A stretch of DNA of 64,000 nt from Paenibacillus lutimineralis (GTDB taxonomy: Bacteria; Bacillota; Bacilli; Paenibacillales; Paenibacillaceae): the NCBI RefSeq assembly GCF_003991425.1, contig NZ_CP034346.1, positions 1,215,501 to 1,279,500 on the forward strand. Reading direction: 5' to 3'. Shown here one piece after another: positions 1 to 9,794 of this stretch; positions within the stretch are counted from its first letter, which is position 1, and every line of letters begins with the position of its first letter. The notes under the pieces were generated by a model, which saw only the letters and a list, made by a program, of their open reading frames with translations, did not search any database and was not told the DNA's origin. Position numbers and translations under genes: made by a program.

Positions 1-1914
1 TTTACGATTCAAGTACCGATTTCTGTGGGGGACAACTCCTTTGAGGTTTATGTATACGATATTGCAGGCAACGGGTTGATTGATCCAGCCCATATCGTCG
101 ATTATAAACTGACTAACATGGTAGCTCCGGCAATTAGTCCGGTCCAGGTTCAGCCGAATGAGCCATTCTCATTAGATGTAGCATTTGACGTAACCGATGC
201 CGTCTATTCGGCTAAATTTGATCTGTTATACAGCAATACATTTACAGATGTGGAAGTTACACCGAGTACCGAGCTGGCAGAGCATCAGGCCCAGCACAAT
301 CCAGAAGCTCAGCTGACCGTTACAAATGCAGTGTATGAATATGATCCTGATTTAAGCAGACACGAGTTTTCGATCCGTTTGAATGATGTTGATGGATATA
401 GAGGAACAGGTTCGTTAGCTTCATTCGGTTTTGGCGGAGCGCCTGCAGGACAGTATTCGTTCAAAATAGCAAATCTGGAACTGCTGGATCGGGATGGCAA
501 AGAAATTCCGGTTGAGGTGAGCGATACAATTGAGCTGACCATTAAGCCTGTTCAACAGGCGGAATTGTCAGTATCACCGCAGTCTCTATCCATCAAGGCA
601 GGTACTACGGGTAATGTATCGGTCTCTTATAAAGCGCCGGACGGTTCGATTAACGACGTAACCGAGAAGGCGGCATATACAGTAAGCGACGCCGAGATCG
701 CAACTGTGCAGAAAGGCATTGTGTCAGGCAAGAAGAAAGGCAGCACTACTATTGAAGTTACTTTTGAAGGTCTGAAGGCGACTGTTTCTGTTACCGTGAC
801 CGAGTCGAGCTCTGGTGGTGGAAACACTGGCGGAGGAAGCGGCAGCGGTGGCGGTGGCGGCGGTGGTGGAACACCAACTGCTCCAACAACGCCAACCACC
901 CCTCCAGCAAAAGGTACTGTCAAGGAAGCGATCAAAGCTGGCGAGCCGACAGTTCTGAAGCTTGAAGGCGGTCTGACAGTAACGATTCCGGCGGGTGCGA
1001 TCACCTCGCCAGAGGCCGCATTTGTGCAAGGAAGTATTGCTTCTAAGGAAGATACAGAGGCTTTATTGAAGGGGCTGCAATTAGGCTCAATAATTAAAGC
1101 ATTTGGTGTATATTATGACTTCGTAGTCCTTGATAAAGATGGGAAGATTATCGAAAATATCTCCTTAAGCAAGCCGGTAGAAGTTTCAATACCACTGGAG
1201 ACACTCCAGAACGGCGACTTTAACGGCGAGAAGATCAATCTATTCAAGATTGGGGATAAAGGAGAACTGAACGGTCGTACTGCCCGCCTGGTTGACGGCA
1301 AAGTGGTATCCCGTCTGAACAGCTTCGGCCGCTATATGTTCATGGCCAAGAATATCTCCTTTATAGATGTCTCGAAGACGAAGTATCCATGGGCAGCTAA
1401 TGAAATTGAAGTGCTCGCTTCTAAGGATATCGTTACGGGAACGAGTGCGGATCAGTACACGCCTGGCAAACAGGTGACGCGCGCTGAATTCGTCTCCTTA
1501 TTAGTAAGAACGCTAGAGCTTGGCAAGGTTGAGAACAGCGGGACTCAGTTCAGCGATGTTCAGTCCGGAAGTTGGTTCTATGACGCAGTTCAGGCCGCAG
1601 TATCTGCCGGATGGATCAATGGCTACGCGAATAATACGTTTTCGCCAGATCAGAGTATTACCCGTACCGAAATGGCAGTTATTCTGTCCAGAGTGCTGAA
1701 GCACCTGGGAGTAACTGAGGGTGTGGGAGCATCCCTTCCAGCCTATGCTGACCAAGCAGAGATCCAGGATTGGGCCAGGGCTGCAGTTGCCCAGGTAGCT
1801 GCAATCGGTATTATGCAAGGTCGAGGCGAGACTCGCTTCGCTGGGCTTGAGAATACGACCCGTGCCGAAGCAGCCGTAGTGGTATATCGTATTTTCAAAG
1901 GATACACGAAATAA
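1..1914 (+). CDS. SLH-anchored surface protein with cohesin-like and Ig-like domains (5' end outside window)
   Basis: The reading frame is open from base 1, so the GTG near position 25 is not the start; the gene begins upstream of the window. About 637 residues are visible. Order: a cohesin-like beta-sandwich (about nt 120-540, APAISPVQVQPNEPFSLDV onward), a bacterial Ig-like (Big_2 type) domain (about nt 555-800), a Gly/Ser/Pro/Thr-rich linker (nt 805-905), a ZU5-like or otherwise unassigned beta domain (nt 910-1350), and three C-terminal S-layer homology repeats starting near nt 1360, 1550 and 1744. SLH triplets bind pyruvylated secondary wall polymer, so the protein is displayed on the cell wall. 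The upstream catalytic or binding part is missing, so the overall function cannot be assigned. The stop is followed by a strong hairpin. Confidence 0.88.
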   Translation, partial: FTIQVPISVGDNSFEVYVYDIAGNGLIDPAHIVDYKLTNMVAPAISPVQVQPNEPFSLDVAFDVTDAVYSAKFDLLYSNTFTDVEVTPSTELAEHQAQHNPEAQLTVTNAVYEYDPDLSRHEFSIRLNDVDGYRGTGSLASFGFGGAPAGQYSFKIANLELLDRDGKEIPVEVSDTIELTIKPVQQAELSVSPQSLSIKAGTTGNVSVSYKAPDGSINDVTEKAAYTVSDAEIATVQKGIVSGKKKGSTTIEVTFEGLKATVSVTVTESSSGGGNTGGGSGSGGGGGGGGTPTAPTTPTTPPAKGTVKEAIKAGEPTVLKLEGGLTVTIPAGAITSPEAAFVQGSIASKEDTEALLKGLQLGSIIKAFGVYYDFVVLDKDGKIIENISLSKPVEVSIPLETLQNGDFNGEKINLFKIGDKGELNGRTARLVDGKVVSRLNSFGRYMFMAKNISFIDVSKTKYPWAANEIEVLASKDIVTGTSADQYTPGKQVTRAEFVSLLVRTLELGKVENSGTQFSDVQSGSWFYDAVQAAVSAGWINGYANNTFSPDQSITRTEMAVILSRVLKHLGVTEGVGASLPAYADQAEIQDWARAAVAQVAAIGIMQGRGETRFAGLENTTRAEAAVVVYRIFKGYTK

Positions 1915-1928
1915 ATCATGCAAAAATA

Positions 1929-1966
1929 AAGAAACTGCCAGGGGTTAACGCCCTTGGCAGTTTCTT
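1929..1966. terminator. Bidirectional rho-independent terminator
   Basis: The arms AAGAAACTGCCA and TGGCAGTTTCTT, with further GGGG/CCCT pairing, enclose a short loop. A-rich and T-rich flanks lie on both sides. It sits between two convergent genes ending at 1914 (+) and 1976 (-), so it probably serves both. Confidence 0.85.
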
Positions 1967-1975
1967 AATTTGTAT

Positions 1976-3190
1976 TTACAGTTCGCCAGATACAACTTCT
2001 CCTTGGTACATCGTAGCGATCCGCTTCGATCTTCTAGCCACCGCTTCTGCGGAGCAGGAAGCGGTGGCGACGACGAGGCTCGCTTCATCCCCAACTCGCG
2101 GCCAGACCTGTTCCCCTTGATAGTTAAGCGGGGTCTTCCCGCCGGTAATATACGAGAGCGTCTTAGCCAATGCGCGTTCATCCACCCAGCCGGACACCTC
2201 AGCCAAGCGGCCAGCCCGTTCCAGTATGTCCCCATTGCCGAAAGGCGACCAGACATCAAAGATGTTATCGCAGGCGACGGCGACCGATACGCCCTTCTGA
2301 TCCAATAGGCCGACAGGTGGGAATTTCCGGTCGATAGGTACACTTGTTATAATCGAGATTCCTGCGTCCGCTAGAATTTCAGCCATTGCTTCAGCTTGAG
2401 CAAGGGTAATATCTCCAAGCGCATAGGCATGGCTTACGGAAACTTTGCCCTGCAGGCCAGCTTCCTTCGTTAACTGAGCTAGTCTCTTCATGGTGAACAC
2501 ACCCAAGTGATCAGGATCATGCAGATGAAGATCAATTCCGGCATTGCCCTCAACGGCCAGCTCAACCATAAGCTGTAGCGATGCTTCGATATCTCCGTCC
2601 ACCGTTGCCGGGTCCACCCCGCCGATGAAGCTTGCCCCTTGGCGCAGCGCCTCTCTAAGCAAATCTTTGGATGCAAATAATCCATGCTGCGGGAAGGCGA
2701 CGATCTCATGCGTTAGTTTACCTTCAAAGGTAATCAGAGCTTCCTTCACCGTCTCCAAATTCTTAAGACCCATTTCTGGGTAAATATCGACATGGGTGCG
2801 CACATGAGTAACGCCGGATCTCTGATAAATATCGAGCAGCTTCTCTGCGCGTTGTAAAGTAGGCGTTTCCACTGCAGGGAGGGTTTTCTTTTCGATTTCT
2901 AGTCGTTCGAAAATACTTCTTACGGGAGTAACAGCTCTCCACCGGTCACCCAGCAGCGTCTTGTCCAAATGGCAGTGCTTCTCGATGAAGGAAGGTAGGA
3001 TCAGCATCTGCTTAGCATCCTTTTGCGGCAGACCATCATGGATGACCTCGCTGGAAGGTATAATCTTCGCGATGATCCCGTCTTGAATCAATAAGTGGAA
3101 TAGATCTGTTCGTGTACCCGTGACAACGCCCTGCTCTGTCTCAAAGCCGCTCTCCAGGCGGGCATTCGTCAACCAAAATGTTGAACTCAT
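1976..3190 (-). CDS. Amidohydrolase of the cytosine-deaminase-like family (copy 2)
   Basis: A 404-residue metal-dependent hydrolase of the amidohydrolase superfamily, a TIM-barrel family acting on C-N bonds of heterocycles or cyclic amides in the cytosol. Visible metal and active-site signatures are HCHLDKT (HxH on strand 1), IDLHLHDPDHLG, SHAYALGD and ACDNIFDVWSPFGNGD (the late Asp). It is a clear paralogue of the next upstream gene (3240-4463), sharing the same motif order and a near-identical C-terminal pattern (SCSAEAVARRSKR versus SCSAEAVARRARR). The two lie head to tail with a 49-bp gap, probably one operon transcribed away from the LysR gene. The substrate is unknown; cytosine or a related pyrimidine/creatinine-like ring is only a family-level guess. 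Confidence 0.85.
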   Translation of the reverse strand: MSSTFWLTNARLESGFETEQGVVTGTRTDLFHLLIQDGIIAKIIPSSEVIHDGLPQKDAKQMLILPSFIEKHCHLDKTLLGDRWRAVTPVRSIFERLEIEKKTLPAVETPTLQRAEKLLDIYQRSGVTHVRTHVDIYPEMGLKNLETVKEALITFEGKLTHEIVAFPQHGLFASKDLLREALRQGASFIGGVDPATVDGDIEASLQLMVELAVEGNAGIDLHLHDPDHLGVFTMKRLAQLTKEAGLQGKVSVSHAYALGDITLAQAEAMAEILADAGISIITSVPIDRKFPPVGLLDQKGVSVAVACDNIFDVWSPFGNGDILERAGRLAEVSGWVDERALAKTLSYITGGKTPLNYQGEQVWPRVGDEASLVVATASCSAEAVARRSKRIATMYQGEVVSGEL

Positions 3191-3239
3191 CTTTGTTCAT
3201 CCTCTCTTTGTCATTCAAATTTATCTGGATATGGATTGA

Positions 3240-4463
3240 TTATAGTGAACCGGTTACCGGATTTCCTTGATGGATGACAGCTACTCTTCTCGCTCGTCGT
3301 GCAACTGCTTCTGCGGAACAGCTGGCATCTACGAGAACGAGATTGGCAGCATCGCCGACTTGCGGCCATACTTGTTGTCCTGTCTCATTAAGTGGGGTAA
3401 TGCCCCCGGTAATGAACTTCAGAGTTTGTCCCAGTGACCGTTCATCGCTCAGATTGAAGTGTTCCGCCAATATTCCGGCCTTCTCCAGCACATCGCCCTT
3501 CCCGAACGGGGACCAGTGATCAGTGATGCTGTCATCGCCAAGCGAGACATTTACACCTTTTTCATGTAAAAGAGGGATCGGGATCGTCCTTCCTAGTGGA
3601 ACTGAGGAAGTGATGGATATCCCTTGATGCGCAAGCAGTTCCGCAACCTCTGCGGCTTCTTCATGCGGGATGTGGGCCAGAGCCAAAGCATGGCTGAGCG
3701 TCACTCTTCCCTGCCAACCCGCTTCTTCGATTAGTGCGGCCAGGCGTTTATAGGTGAAGATGGCGAGATGCCCTGGATCATGCAGATGCAGATCGATATC
3801 CGCATCGGCTTCAACGGCCAGCTCCATGATCGCCTGCAACGACTTCTCTATATTCTCATCAAGAGTTGCGGGATCGACGCCGCCTACGAGGGAGGCTCCA
3901 TTGCGAAGCGCTTCCCTTACGAGGGGGACAGAGCCACTGCGCAGCAGTCCATGCTGTGGAAATGCGACGAATTCGATGGAAGCTTTATCTTTGTAAGCCT
4001 CTGCTACTCTAAGCATTGCTTCCAGATTTTTTAGGCCGATGACAGGATCTACATTGCAATGTGAACGAATATGCGTTGTACCCGATTGAAGCAGCAAGTC
4101 AAGTAGCTTGCCCGCCCGTTCCTCTGTCACTGGCAGCAAGCGTGGGAGCAGCTCCTGCTCTTCCTCCAGTCTGGTCAGGATCCCCTTCCTAGGAATCGTT
4201 GGCGCTTTCCAGGGGCCGCCATAGTACGTCTTATCCAGGTGAATATGCATATCCCTGAATGCGGGGAGCAACAGATGCTGATGCGCCTCCCGCTTAGGCA
4301 ATTGAGTTTCCAGCGGAGTATCGGCCGGAACAATTGCCGATATGAGTCCATCGCGAATTTGAATGTGAAAAATATCGGTCGCTGTACCTGTAATTGCGCC
4401 GCCTTCGCAGCGATATCCAGTTTCCAGGCGCACGTTCGTAAGCCAATAGGCTTGATCGGCCAT
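3240..4463 (-). CDS. Amidohydrolase of the cytosine-deaminase-like family (copy 1)
   Basis: A 407-residue amidohydrolase-superfamily protein, first gene of the minus-strand pair. Motifs seen: DMHIHLDKTYYGG (HxH), IDLHLHDPGHLA, SHALALAH and GDDSITDHWSPFGKGD. It aligns along its whole length with the 404-residue copy downstream, so the pair arose by tandem duplication and later diverged. Retention of metal-ligand positions in both suggests both are catalytically competent. The gene is divergent from the LysR regulator at 4595 with 131 bp between, the usual arrangement for a LysR protein controlling its neighbour. The inducer and substrate are not deducible. Confidence 0.85.
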   Translation of the reverse strand: MADQAYWLTNVRLETGYRCEGGAITGTATDIFHIQIRDGLISAIVPADTPLETQLPKREAHQHLLLPAFRDMHIHLDKTYYGGPWKAPTIPRKGILTRLEEEQELLPRLLPVTEERAGKLLDLLLQSGTTHIRSHCNVDPVIGLKNLEAMLRVAEAYKDKASIEFVAFPQHGLLRSGSVPLVREALRNGASLVGGVDPATLDENIEKSLQAIMELAVEADADIDLHLHDPGHLAIFTYKRLAALIEEAGWQGRVTLSHALALAHIPHEEAAEVAELLAHQGISITSSVPLGRTIPIPLLHEKGVNVSLGDDSITDHWSPFGKGDVLEKAGILAEHFNLSDERSLGQTLKFITGGITPLNETGQQVWPQVGDAANLVLVDASCSAEAVARRARRVAVIHQGNPVTGSL

Positions 4464-4510
4464 TCTTATCCGCCTCCTCTGGTTTTTGTATACCCATATG
4501 CTAACATAGA

Positions 4511-4543
4511 GATAACTATATGGATAATATTAATAAAGTTATC
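4511..4543. promoter_or_regulatory. Inverted repeat in LysR/amidohydrolase divergent promoter
   Basis: GATAACT at 4511-4517 and its exact complement AGTTATC at 4537-4543 flank an A/T-rich centre in the 131-bp space between divergent start codons. Such interrupted dyads are typical LysR-type binding sites. Assignment to the adjacent regulator is inferred from position. Confidence 0.5.
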
Positions 4544-4594
4544 TTTTTGAAGGATTATCATATACTCAAATTTTGCTTAAGGGAGATATAGAGA

Positions 4595-5476
4595 ATGGAT
4601 ATTAGGCAACTACGTTATTTTATTGCGATCGTAGAAGAGGGGAAAATCTCTGCAGCAGCGAATCGGCTTCATATGTCTCAACCGCCGTTAAGTCAACAGC
4701 TGAGAGCGATGGAGGAGGAACTTGGCTCACGGTTAGTGGAGAGAGGCGGGAAGTTCCTGGAGATGACAGAGGCGGGCAAGGCGCTATATAAATATGCTCT
4801 GCAAGTGACGCAGCTTATGGAAGAGGCCAAGCTGGAAGTGAGGGAGGTAGGCAATGGCGTGAACGGAAGGCTGACGATCGGGATCAATACCTTCTCGGTG
4901 GATGGCTTACCGGATATTTTGCACCGTTTTAAAGAGCTGTACCCCAAGGTCACCTATAAAATCCAGCAAAATGAGTCATCTCATCTATGCAAATTAGTGG
5001 AGGAGCGTATCGTCGAGCTGGCGATTATCCGCTTGCCGCTGGAGCTGGAGCATTTCTCCGTTCTGCATCTTCATACTGAGCCGTTCTATTTCATTACCTC
5101 CGCGCAGCGGCCACCGTATGAACAGGAAGAGGTCTCTCTTGCTGACATTCAAGCTTGTCCGCTTATTCTACCCAGTACCGAAGGGCTGGGTGTGTATTAT
5201 TCCATCCTGGAGTCCTTCTCCCGGCATCAACTGCAGCCGAATCTCGTTGGGGAATGCTCGGATGTCCCCTTGCTGCTCGATCTGGTGACTTCCGAGTTCG
5301 CAGCTTCGATCGTTCCCGAGACTGTTCTTCGCCGTCATCCCGGATATCCGATACATGCCTATGAGATCACTGGCAATGGCCTGTCCACTTCTGTCGGGTT
5401 GATCTGGAACAAGCATCATTATTTGTCCAAGGCGGCACAGAACTTCGTTGATATGTTAAGAGACGGAATCTCGTAA
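4595..5476 (+). CDS. LysR-family transcriptional regulator
   Basis: 293 residues, the normal size for the family. The N-terminal winged helix-turn-helix is clear (MDIRQLRYFIAIVEEGKISAAANRLHMSQPPLSQQLRAMEEELG, about residues 1-60), followed by a two-lobed periplasmic-binding-protein-like effector domain (about 90-290). The ATG at 4595 follows AGGGAGAT at suitable spacing. It is divergent from two amidohydrolase genes and probably regulates them in response to their substrate or a product. The effector is unknown. Confidence 0.93.
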   Translation: MDIRQLRYFIAIVEEGKISAAANRLHMSQPPLSQQLRAMEEELGSRLVERGGKFLEMTEAGKALYKYALQVTQLMEEAKLEVREVGNGVNGRLTIGINTFSVDGLPDILHRFKELYPKVTYKIQQNESSHLCKLVEERIVELAIIRLPLELEHFSVLHLHTEPFYFITSAQRPPYEQEEVSLADIQACPLILPSTEGLGVYYSILESFSRHQLQPNLVGECSDVPLLLDLVTSEFAASIVPETVLRRHPGYPIHAYEITGNGLSTSVGLIWNKHHYLSKAAQNFVDMLRDGIS

Positions 5477-5538
5477 GTCAGATTAGGTTAATATTACGAT
5501 TGGACAAATCCATAGAATTAGACATAACAAGTGTTGAA

Positions 5539-5568
5539 TTGGACCTTAAAATTTCCAAAATGTAGAAT
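5539..5568 (+). promoter_or_regulatory. Candidate sigma-A promoter for the GH87 gene
   Basis: TTGGAC at 5539 and TAGAAT at 5563 are separated by 18 bp, upstream of the glucanase gene. This would give a leader of about 145 nt that carries the cre-like site at 5636. The match to consensus is moderate. Confidence 0.35.
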
Positions 5569-5635
5569 TAAGATTAAATTGCGCCAATTATTCTTGCGGA
5601 AAATGGAGGGGTGATAAAGCAATAAACCATAGTTT

Positions 5636-5649
5636 CGGAAGCGCTGTCA
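5636..5649. promoter_or_regulatory. cre-like catabolite-repression site
   Basis: CGGAAGCGCTGTCA matches the CcpA cre consensus TGWAANCGNTNWCA at 12 of 14 positions. It lies 72 bp before the glucanase start codon. A CcpA roadblock on a secreted glycosidase gene would be normal in Firmicutes; the assignment is by sequence only. Confidence 0.45.
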
Positions 5650-5720
5650 ATTGAATTCGATTCATGTAGTGTCCGGAGTGAGTGATTTACAATATTACTC
5701 TGTTAGGAGGAAGGAACAAG

Positions 5721-8700
5721 ATGCGAAATAGGTTTGTCGCTTGGTTGTTGATGGCCTCTATTATTTTCTCAGCCTTCTTTTCCAGTATCGGACTTCATAT
5801 CGAAGCTTCTGCTGCAACAGGTCCGAACCTTGCAGCGGGCAAGAGTGTAACCGCTAGTGGCTATGCAGATGTATACGTGGCTAGTAATGCTGTAGATGAG
5901 AATCAAGGAACCTACTGGGAGAGTACGAATAATGCATTTCCGCAATGGATCCAGATTCCTCTTGGCAGCTCAGTGGACGTTGAACAGGTTGTGCTTAAGC
6001 TTCCGGCTGGCTGGGAGACAAGAACACAAACCTTGTCCATTCAAGGCAGCACGAACGGCACGGATTTCTTCAATCTTTCCAATTCAGCAGATTACACATT
6101 TAATCCCGTTACAGGCAATTCGGTCACGATCGATTTCCCTTCAACGAATACGCAATATGTAAGAGTTCATTTTACAGCAAATACAGGCTGGCCAGCGGCT
6201 CAATTGTCTGAGGTTGAGGTGTATGGTGCTTCCGTACCGACGGCGAAATCGATCCCGGGCAAGATTGAAGCTGAAGCTTGGGACGCCATGTCTGGCGTGC
6301 AAACAGAGTCCACCTCTGATACTGGCGGTGGCTTGAATGTCGGCTGGATCCATACCGGAGATTGGATGGATTACTTCGTTAATGTTGCAGAGTCGGGAAC
6401 CTATACGGTTGAGTACCGCATCGCCAGCAATACGAATACAGGAGAAATCCAGCTGCGCTCTGGGCAGACGATATTGGCTACGACCACAGTTCCTAATACG
6501 GGAGGTTGGCAAAATTGGCAGACCGTTACGGCGACGGTGACGCTAACTCAAGGCCAGCAGACGCTGCGCGTGTATGCCGGCGGGCCTGATTTCAATCTGA
6601 ACTGGATTAACTTCAAGCCGGGCAATACGGGCACGGAGCCGCTGACGGCACCTGTCAATTTAGCATATTCACAGCCTACGCCTGGAACGATATTGTTAAC
6701 CTGGAATGCCTCTACAGGAAGTACAGGTGCTCAGAGCTATGAGATTTACGCAAACGATCAGCTTAGAGGTACAGTGAACGGTTCAACTCTTACTTTTACG
6801 GATAACCAGCCTTCCATTGCTACTGTCACATATTATGTCATCGCTAAGGATGCTGCGGGCAATTCTTCACCGCGGAGCAATACCGTTACACGTGTAGGTG
6901 AAGTGGTCTCCAGCAGCAATCTGGCTCTGAACAAACCGATTACTGCCTCTTCAACAGTTCATACATTTATTGCGACCAATGCTAATGATGGAGACACGAG
7001 TACCTATTGGGAAGGAGCGCCGAACTCTTATCCAAACCAATTAACCGCCAGTCTAGGCGCGAATGCGAATATTACCTCGATTGTACTGAAGCTGAATCCA
7101 TCCTCTGCATGGGGTACCCGGACACAGACGATCCAGGTGCTCGGACGGGAGCAGAATGCTTCCGGCTTCGTCAACCTGGTCTCAGCAGCGCCGTACACTT
7201 TCAATCCAGCTACAGGCAATACGGTGACGATTCCGGTTACAGCAACCGCCGCGGAAGTACGTCTCGTCTTTACGAGCAATACGGGATCTTCGGCTGGGCA
7301 GGTGGCAGAATTTCAGATCTTGGGTACGCCAGCCCCAAGTCCGGATCTTACGGTCTCCGGTTTATCGTGGAGTCCAACTTCGCCGAACGAGACTGCACCA
7401 ATTACTTTAACGGCTGCCGTTAAGAATGTCGGAACAGCATCTTCGCCAGCAACATCGGTCAACTTCTATTTAAATAATATCTTGGCGGGGACAGCTGCCG
7501 TTGGCACATTGGCTCAGGGCGCTTCTCAGAACGTATCCGTCGATATAGGCGCCAAGACCGCTGCCTCCTATACGGTTAGCGCCGTCGTTGATGAGAGCAA
7601 CACGGTTGTGGAGTGGGACAAGACGAACAACAGCTTGGTGAGCCTGGCGCCTCTGGTTGTAAGCGAGGTTCCAAGCTCCGATCTTATCGCAGCAGCCCTC
7701 TGGTCGCCGGGTAATCCTAGTGCTGGGGATACAGTAACCTTCTCTGTCAATCTGAAGAATCAGGGCAATATCGCCAGCTCTAGTGGTGCACATGCCGTTA
7801 CACTTGTGCTGAAGGATAGCTCGGGGAATACCGTACGCTCCTTAACCGGAACATATAATGGCAGCATATCAGCAGGAGGATCGGCTAATGTATCGCTGGG
7901 CACGTGGACCGCTGCAAATGGCAATTATTCTGTGACAGCTACGGTTGCTGCAGATGCTAATGAAATTCCAGCGAAGCAAGGTAATAATGTTAGCACCAGC
8001 GGGTTGTACATTGGACGCGGCGCGAATATGCCGTTTACGATCATTGAGGCGGAATCGCCTGCGAACAAGACGAACGGAACGATTCTAGCTCCGAACTCCA
8101 AGCCTGGCGACTATGCAGGTGAAGCTTCTGGCCGCTCGGCGGTCTACCTGGATAGTACGGGGAAACATGTAGAGTTCACATTAACCTCCCCGGCTAACGC
8201 ATTTGTGCTTCGTAGTTCCGTGGCCGAGAATACAACAGGAACCGTTAGCATTTATGCGAACGACGTGAAGAAAGGTACCTTTACGGTAACTTCCAAGTAC
8301 TCTCATGTATACGCAACCCCAAGCACACTGGGTCAGTTGGGATATGACAATCAACCAGGGTCAGGTTTGACTGCCTACTGGCTCTATGAGGATTCACAGT
8401 TGCTGCTGAATGAAGTGTTCCCTGCTGGAACGAAGATCAAGATCCAGAAGGATAACGGAGACGTACCATGGATCTATGTCGATCTATTGGAGACGGAGAA
8501 CGTCGCACCGCCAGCTACCAATCCTGATCCTAGCAAATATGTCGAGGTGTCTGCCAGCAAGTCCATTGAGCAGGCTCTGAATGAATTCAGACAGGATCAG
8601 ACGAAGAAGGGAATCTTCATCCCCGCAGGCGAATGGACGATCAATAGCAAGATATTCCTGTATGGAAGAGCGACGGAGATTATTGGCGCAGGCCCTTGGC

Positions 8701-9701
8701 ATACGAAGCTGGTAGCTCCGAAGAATCAGACCAATACCGATGTCGGCTTTAATATTAGCTCTACGGCGGACGGATCTACGATTCGAGATTTATCCGCATG
8801 GGGGAACTACGTCTACAGAGTGGACGGACCCGGCAAATTTATTGACGGCAACGGAATGAAGAATGTGACCCTTCAGAATCTTTGGGTCGAGCACTTTATC
8901 TGCTTGTATTGGGGAGTTAACTCTTCCCATAACACATTCAAGGACAATCGGATCAAAAATATGTTCGCAGACGGGATCAACATGACGAATGGTTCCTCCT
9001 ATAATGTGATCGACAACAATTATGCCCGGGGAACTGGGGACGATTCTTTTGCTTTGTTTAGTGCGATTGATGCGGGAGGTTCCTATAATGTCGGCAACAA
9101 GTACACCAACTTGACGGCAACCTGCGTTAGACGCGCAGCGGCATTTGCCGTATACGGAGGTTCCGACAACCTGTTCCAGAACCTCTATGGCGCGGATACG
9201 CTGACTTACCCGGGAATTACGATCAGCAGCTTGAGCTTCGGGTACAACACCTTAGGCTTCGGGGACAAGGATACGGTGATTGACGGTGTGACCTTGGACA
9301 GAACAGGTGGAGATTTCTGGACCAGTGTGGGTGCGGACGACAAAATTAACGAATACCAGAACTTCGGGGCTATATGGTTCTTTGGGGCAGACAGAGCTTT
9401 CAAGAACATTCTGGTCAAGAATATTGATATCAACAATCCAGTATACTTCGGTCTGATGTTCCAGACGAAATCGCCGGAGAATCTGGCGATGCAAAATGTT
9501 CGCATTGAGAATGTCAACATCAACAATCCAAGTCGTTACGGAATCAAGCTCGTAGTCAGTGCGGAGCAAGGGCAAGGTCCGGTCGTCGGCCAAGCAAGCT
9601 TCACGAATGTGAAAGTGAATAATCCGGGTGTTCGCGCGATTTATGGCGAGGATAAGAGCCCGAACTTCACGGTGAACAGAGTAGCGGGCAATAACTGGTG
9701 A
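5721..9701 (+). CDS. Secreted multimodular GH87-type alpha-1,3-glucanase (mutanase)
   Basis: 1326 residues from the ATG at 5721, chosen over an earlier in-frame start because AGGAGG at 5705-5710 is correctly spaced and a signal peptide follows (MRNRFVAWLLMASIIFSAF, cleavage near EASAA). Order by residue: discoidin/F5-8C domain (about 34-170), CBM6 (177-305), fibronectin III (308-395), second discoidin domain (397-538), two CARDB domains (539-645, 651-760), a linker domain (765-930), and a right-handed beta-helix (about 938-1326). Discoidin-CBM6-linker-discoidin-beta-helix is the architecture known for Bacillus/Paenibacillus alpha-1,3-glucanases. In the helix, Asp1084 (FADGINM) and Asp1107-Asp1108 (GTGDDSFAL) have the 23/24-residue spacing I recall for the catalytic aspartates of Agl-KA. 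Predicted to hydrolyse alpha-1,3-glucan of fungal walls or dental-type mutan outside the cell. No SLH or sortase anchor is present. Confidence 0.85.
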   Translation: MRNRFVAWLLMASIIFSAFFSSIGLHIEASAATGPNLAAGKSVTASGYADVYVASNAVDENQGTYWESTNNAFPQWIQIPLGSSVDVEQVVLKLPAGWETRTQTLSIQGSTNGTDFFNLSNSADYTFNPVTGNSVTIDFPSTNTQYVRVHFTANTGWPAAQLSEVEVYGASVPTAKSIPGKIEAEAWDAMSGVQTESTSDTGGGLNVGWIHTGDWMDYFVNVAESGTYTVEYRIASNTNTGEIQLRSGQTILATTTVPNTGGWQNWQTVTATVTLTQGQQTLRVYAGGPDFNLNWINFKPGNTGTEPLTAPVNLAYSQPTPGTILLTWNASTGSTGAQSYEIYANDQLRGTVNGSTLTFTDNQPSIATVTYYVIAKDAAGNSSPRSNTVTRVGEVVSSSNLALNKPITASSTVHTFIATNANDGDTSTYWEGAPNSYPNQLTASLGANANITSIVLKLNPSSAWGTRTQTIQVLGREQNASGFVNLVSAAPYTFNPATGNTVTIPVTATAAEVRLVFTSNTGSSAGQVAEFQILGTPAPSPDLTVSGLSWSPTSPNETAPITLTAAVKNVGTASSPATSVNFYLNNILAGTAAVGTLAQGASQNVSVDIGAKTAASYTVSAVVDESNTVVEWDKTNNSLVSLAPLVVSEVPSSDLIAAALWSPGNPSAGDTVTFSVNLKNQGNIASSSGAHAVTLVLKDSSGNTVRSLTGTYNGSISAGGSANVSLGTWTAANGNYSVTATVAADANEIPAKQGNNVSTSGLYIGRGANMPFTIIEAESPANKTNGTILAPNSKPGDYAGEASGRSAVYLDSTGKHVEFTLTSPANAFVLRSSVAENTTGTVSIYANDVKKGTFTVTSKYSHVYATPSTLGQLGYDNQPGSGLTAYWLYEDSQLLLNEVFPAGTKIKIQKDNGDVPWIYVDLLETENVAPPATNPDPSKYVEVSASKSIEQALNEFRQDQTKKGIFIPAGEWTINSKIFLYGRATEIIGAGPWHTKLVAPKNQTNTDVGFNISSTADGSTIRDLSAWGNYVYRVDGPGKFIDGNGMKNVTLQNLWVEHFICLYWGVNSSHNTFKDNRIKNMFADGINMTNGSSYNVIDNNYARGTGDDSFALFSAIDAGGSYNVGNKYTNLTATCVRRAAAFAVYGGSDNLFQNLYGADTLTYPGITISSLSFGYNTLGFGDKDTVIDGVTLDRTGGDFWTSVGADDKINEYQNFGAIWFFGADRAFKNILVKNIDINNPVYFGLMFQTKSPENLAMQNVRIENVNINNPSRYGIKLVVSAEQGQGPVVGQASFTNVKVNNPGVRAIYGEDKSPNFTVNRVAGNNW

Positions 9702-9794
9702 TTGCTCTATCGCACGGCTAATATCCGGGGGGAGGAGCCGGGAGCGGTTCAGTTCGGGTGGAGGTAATTACAGCAGGGATGACATATAGAACAA

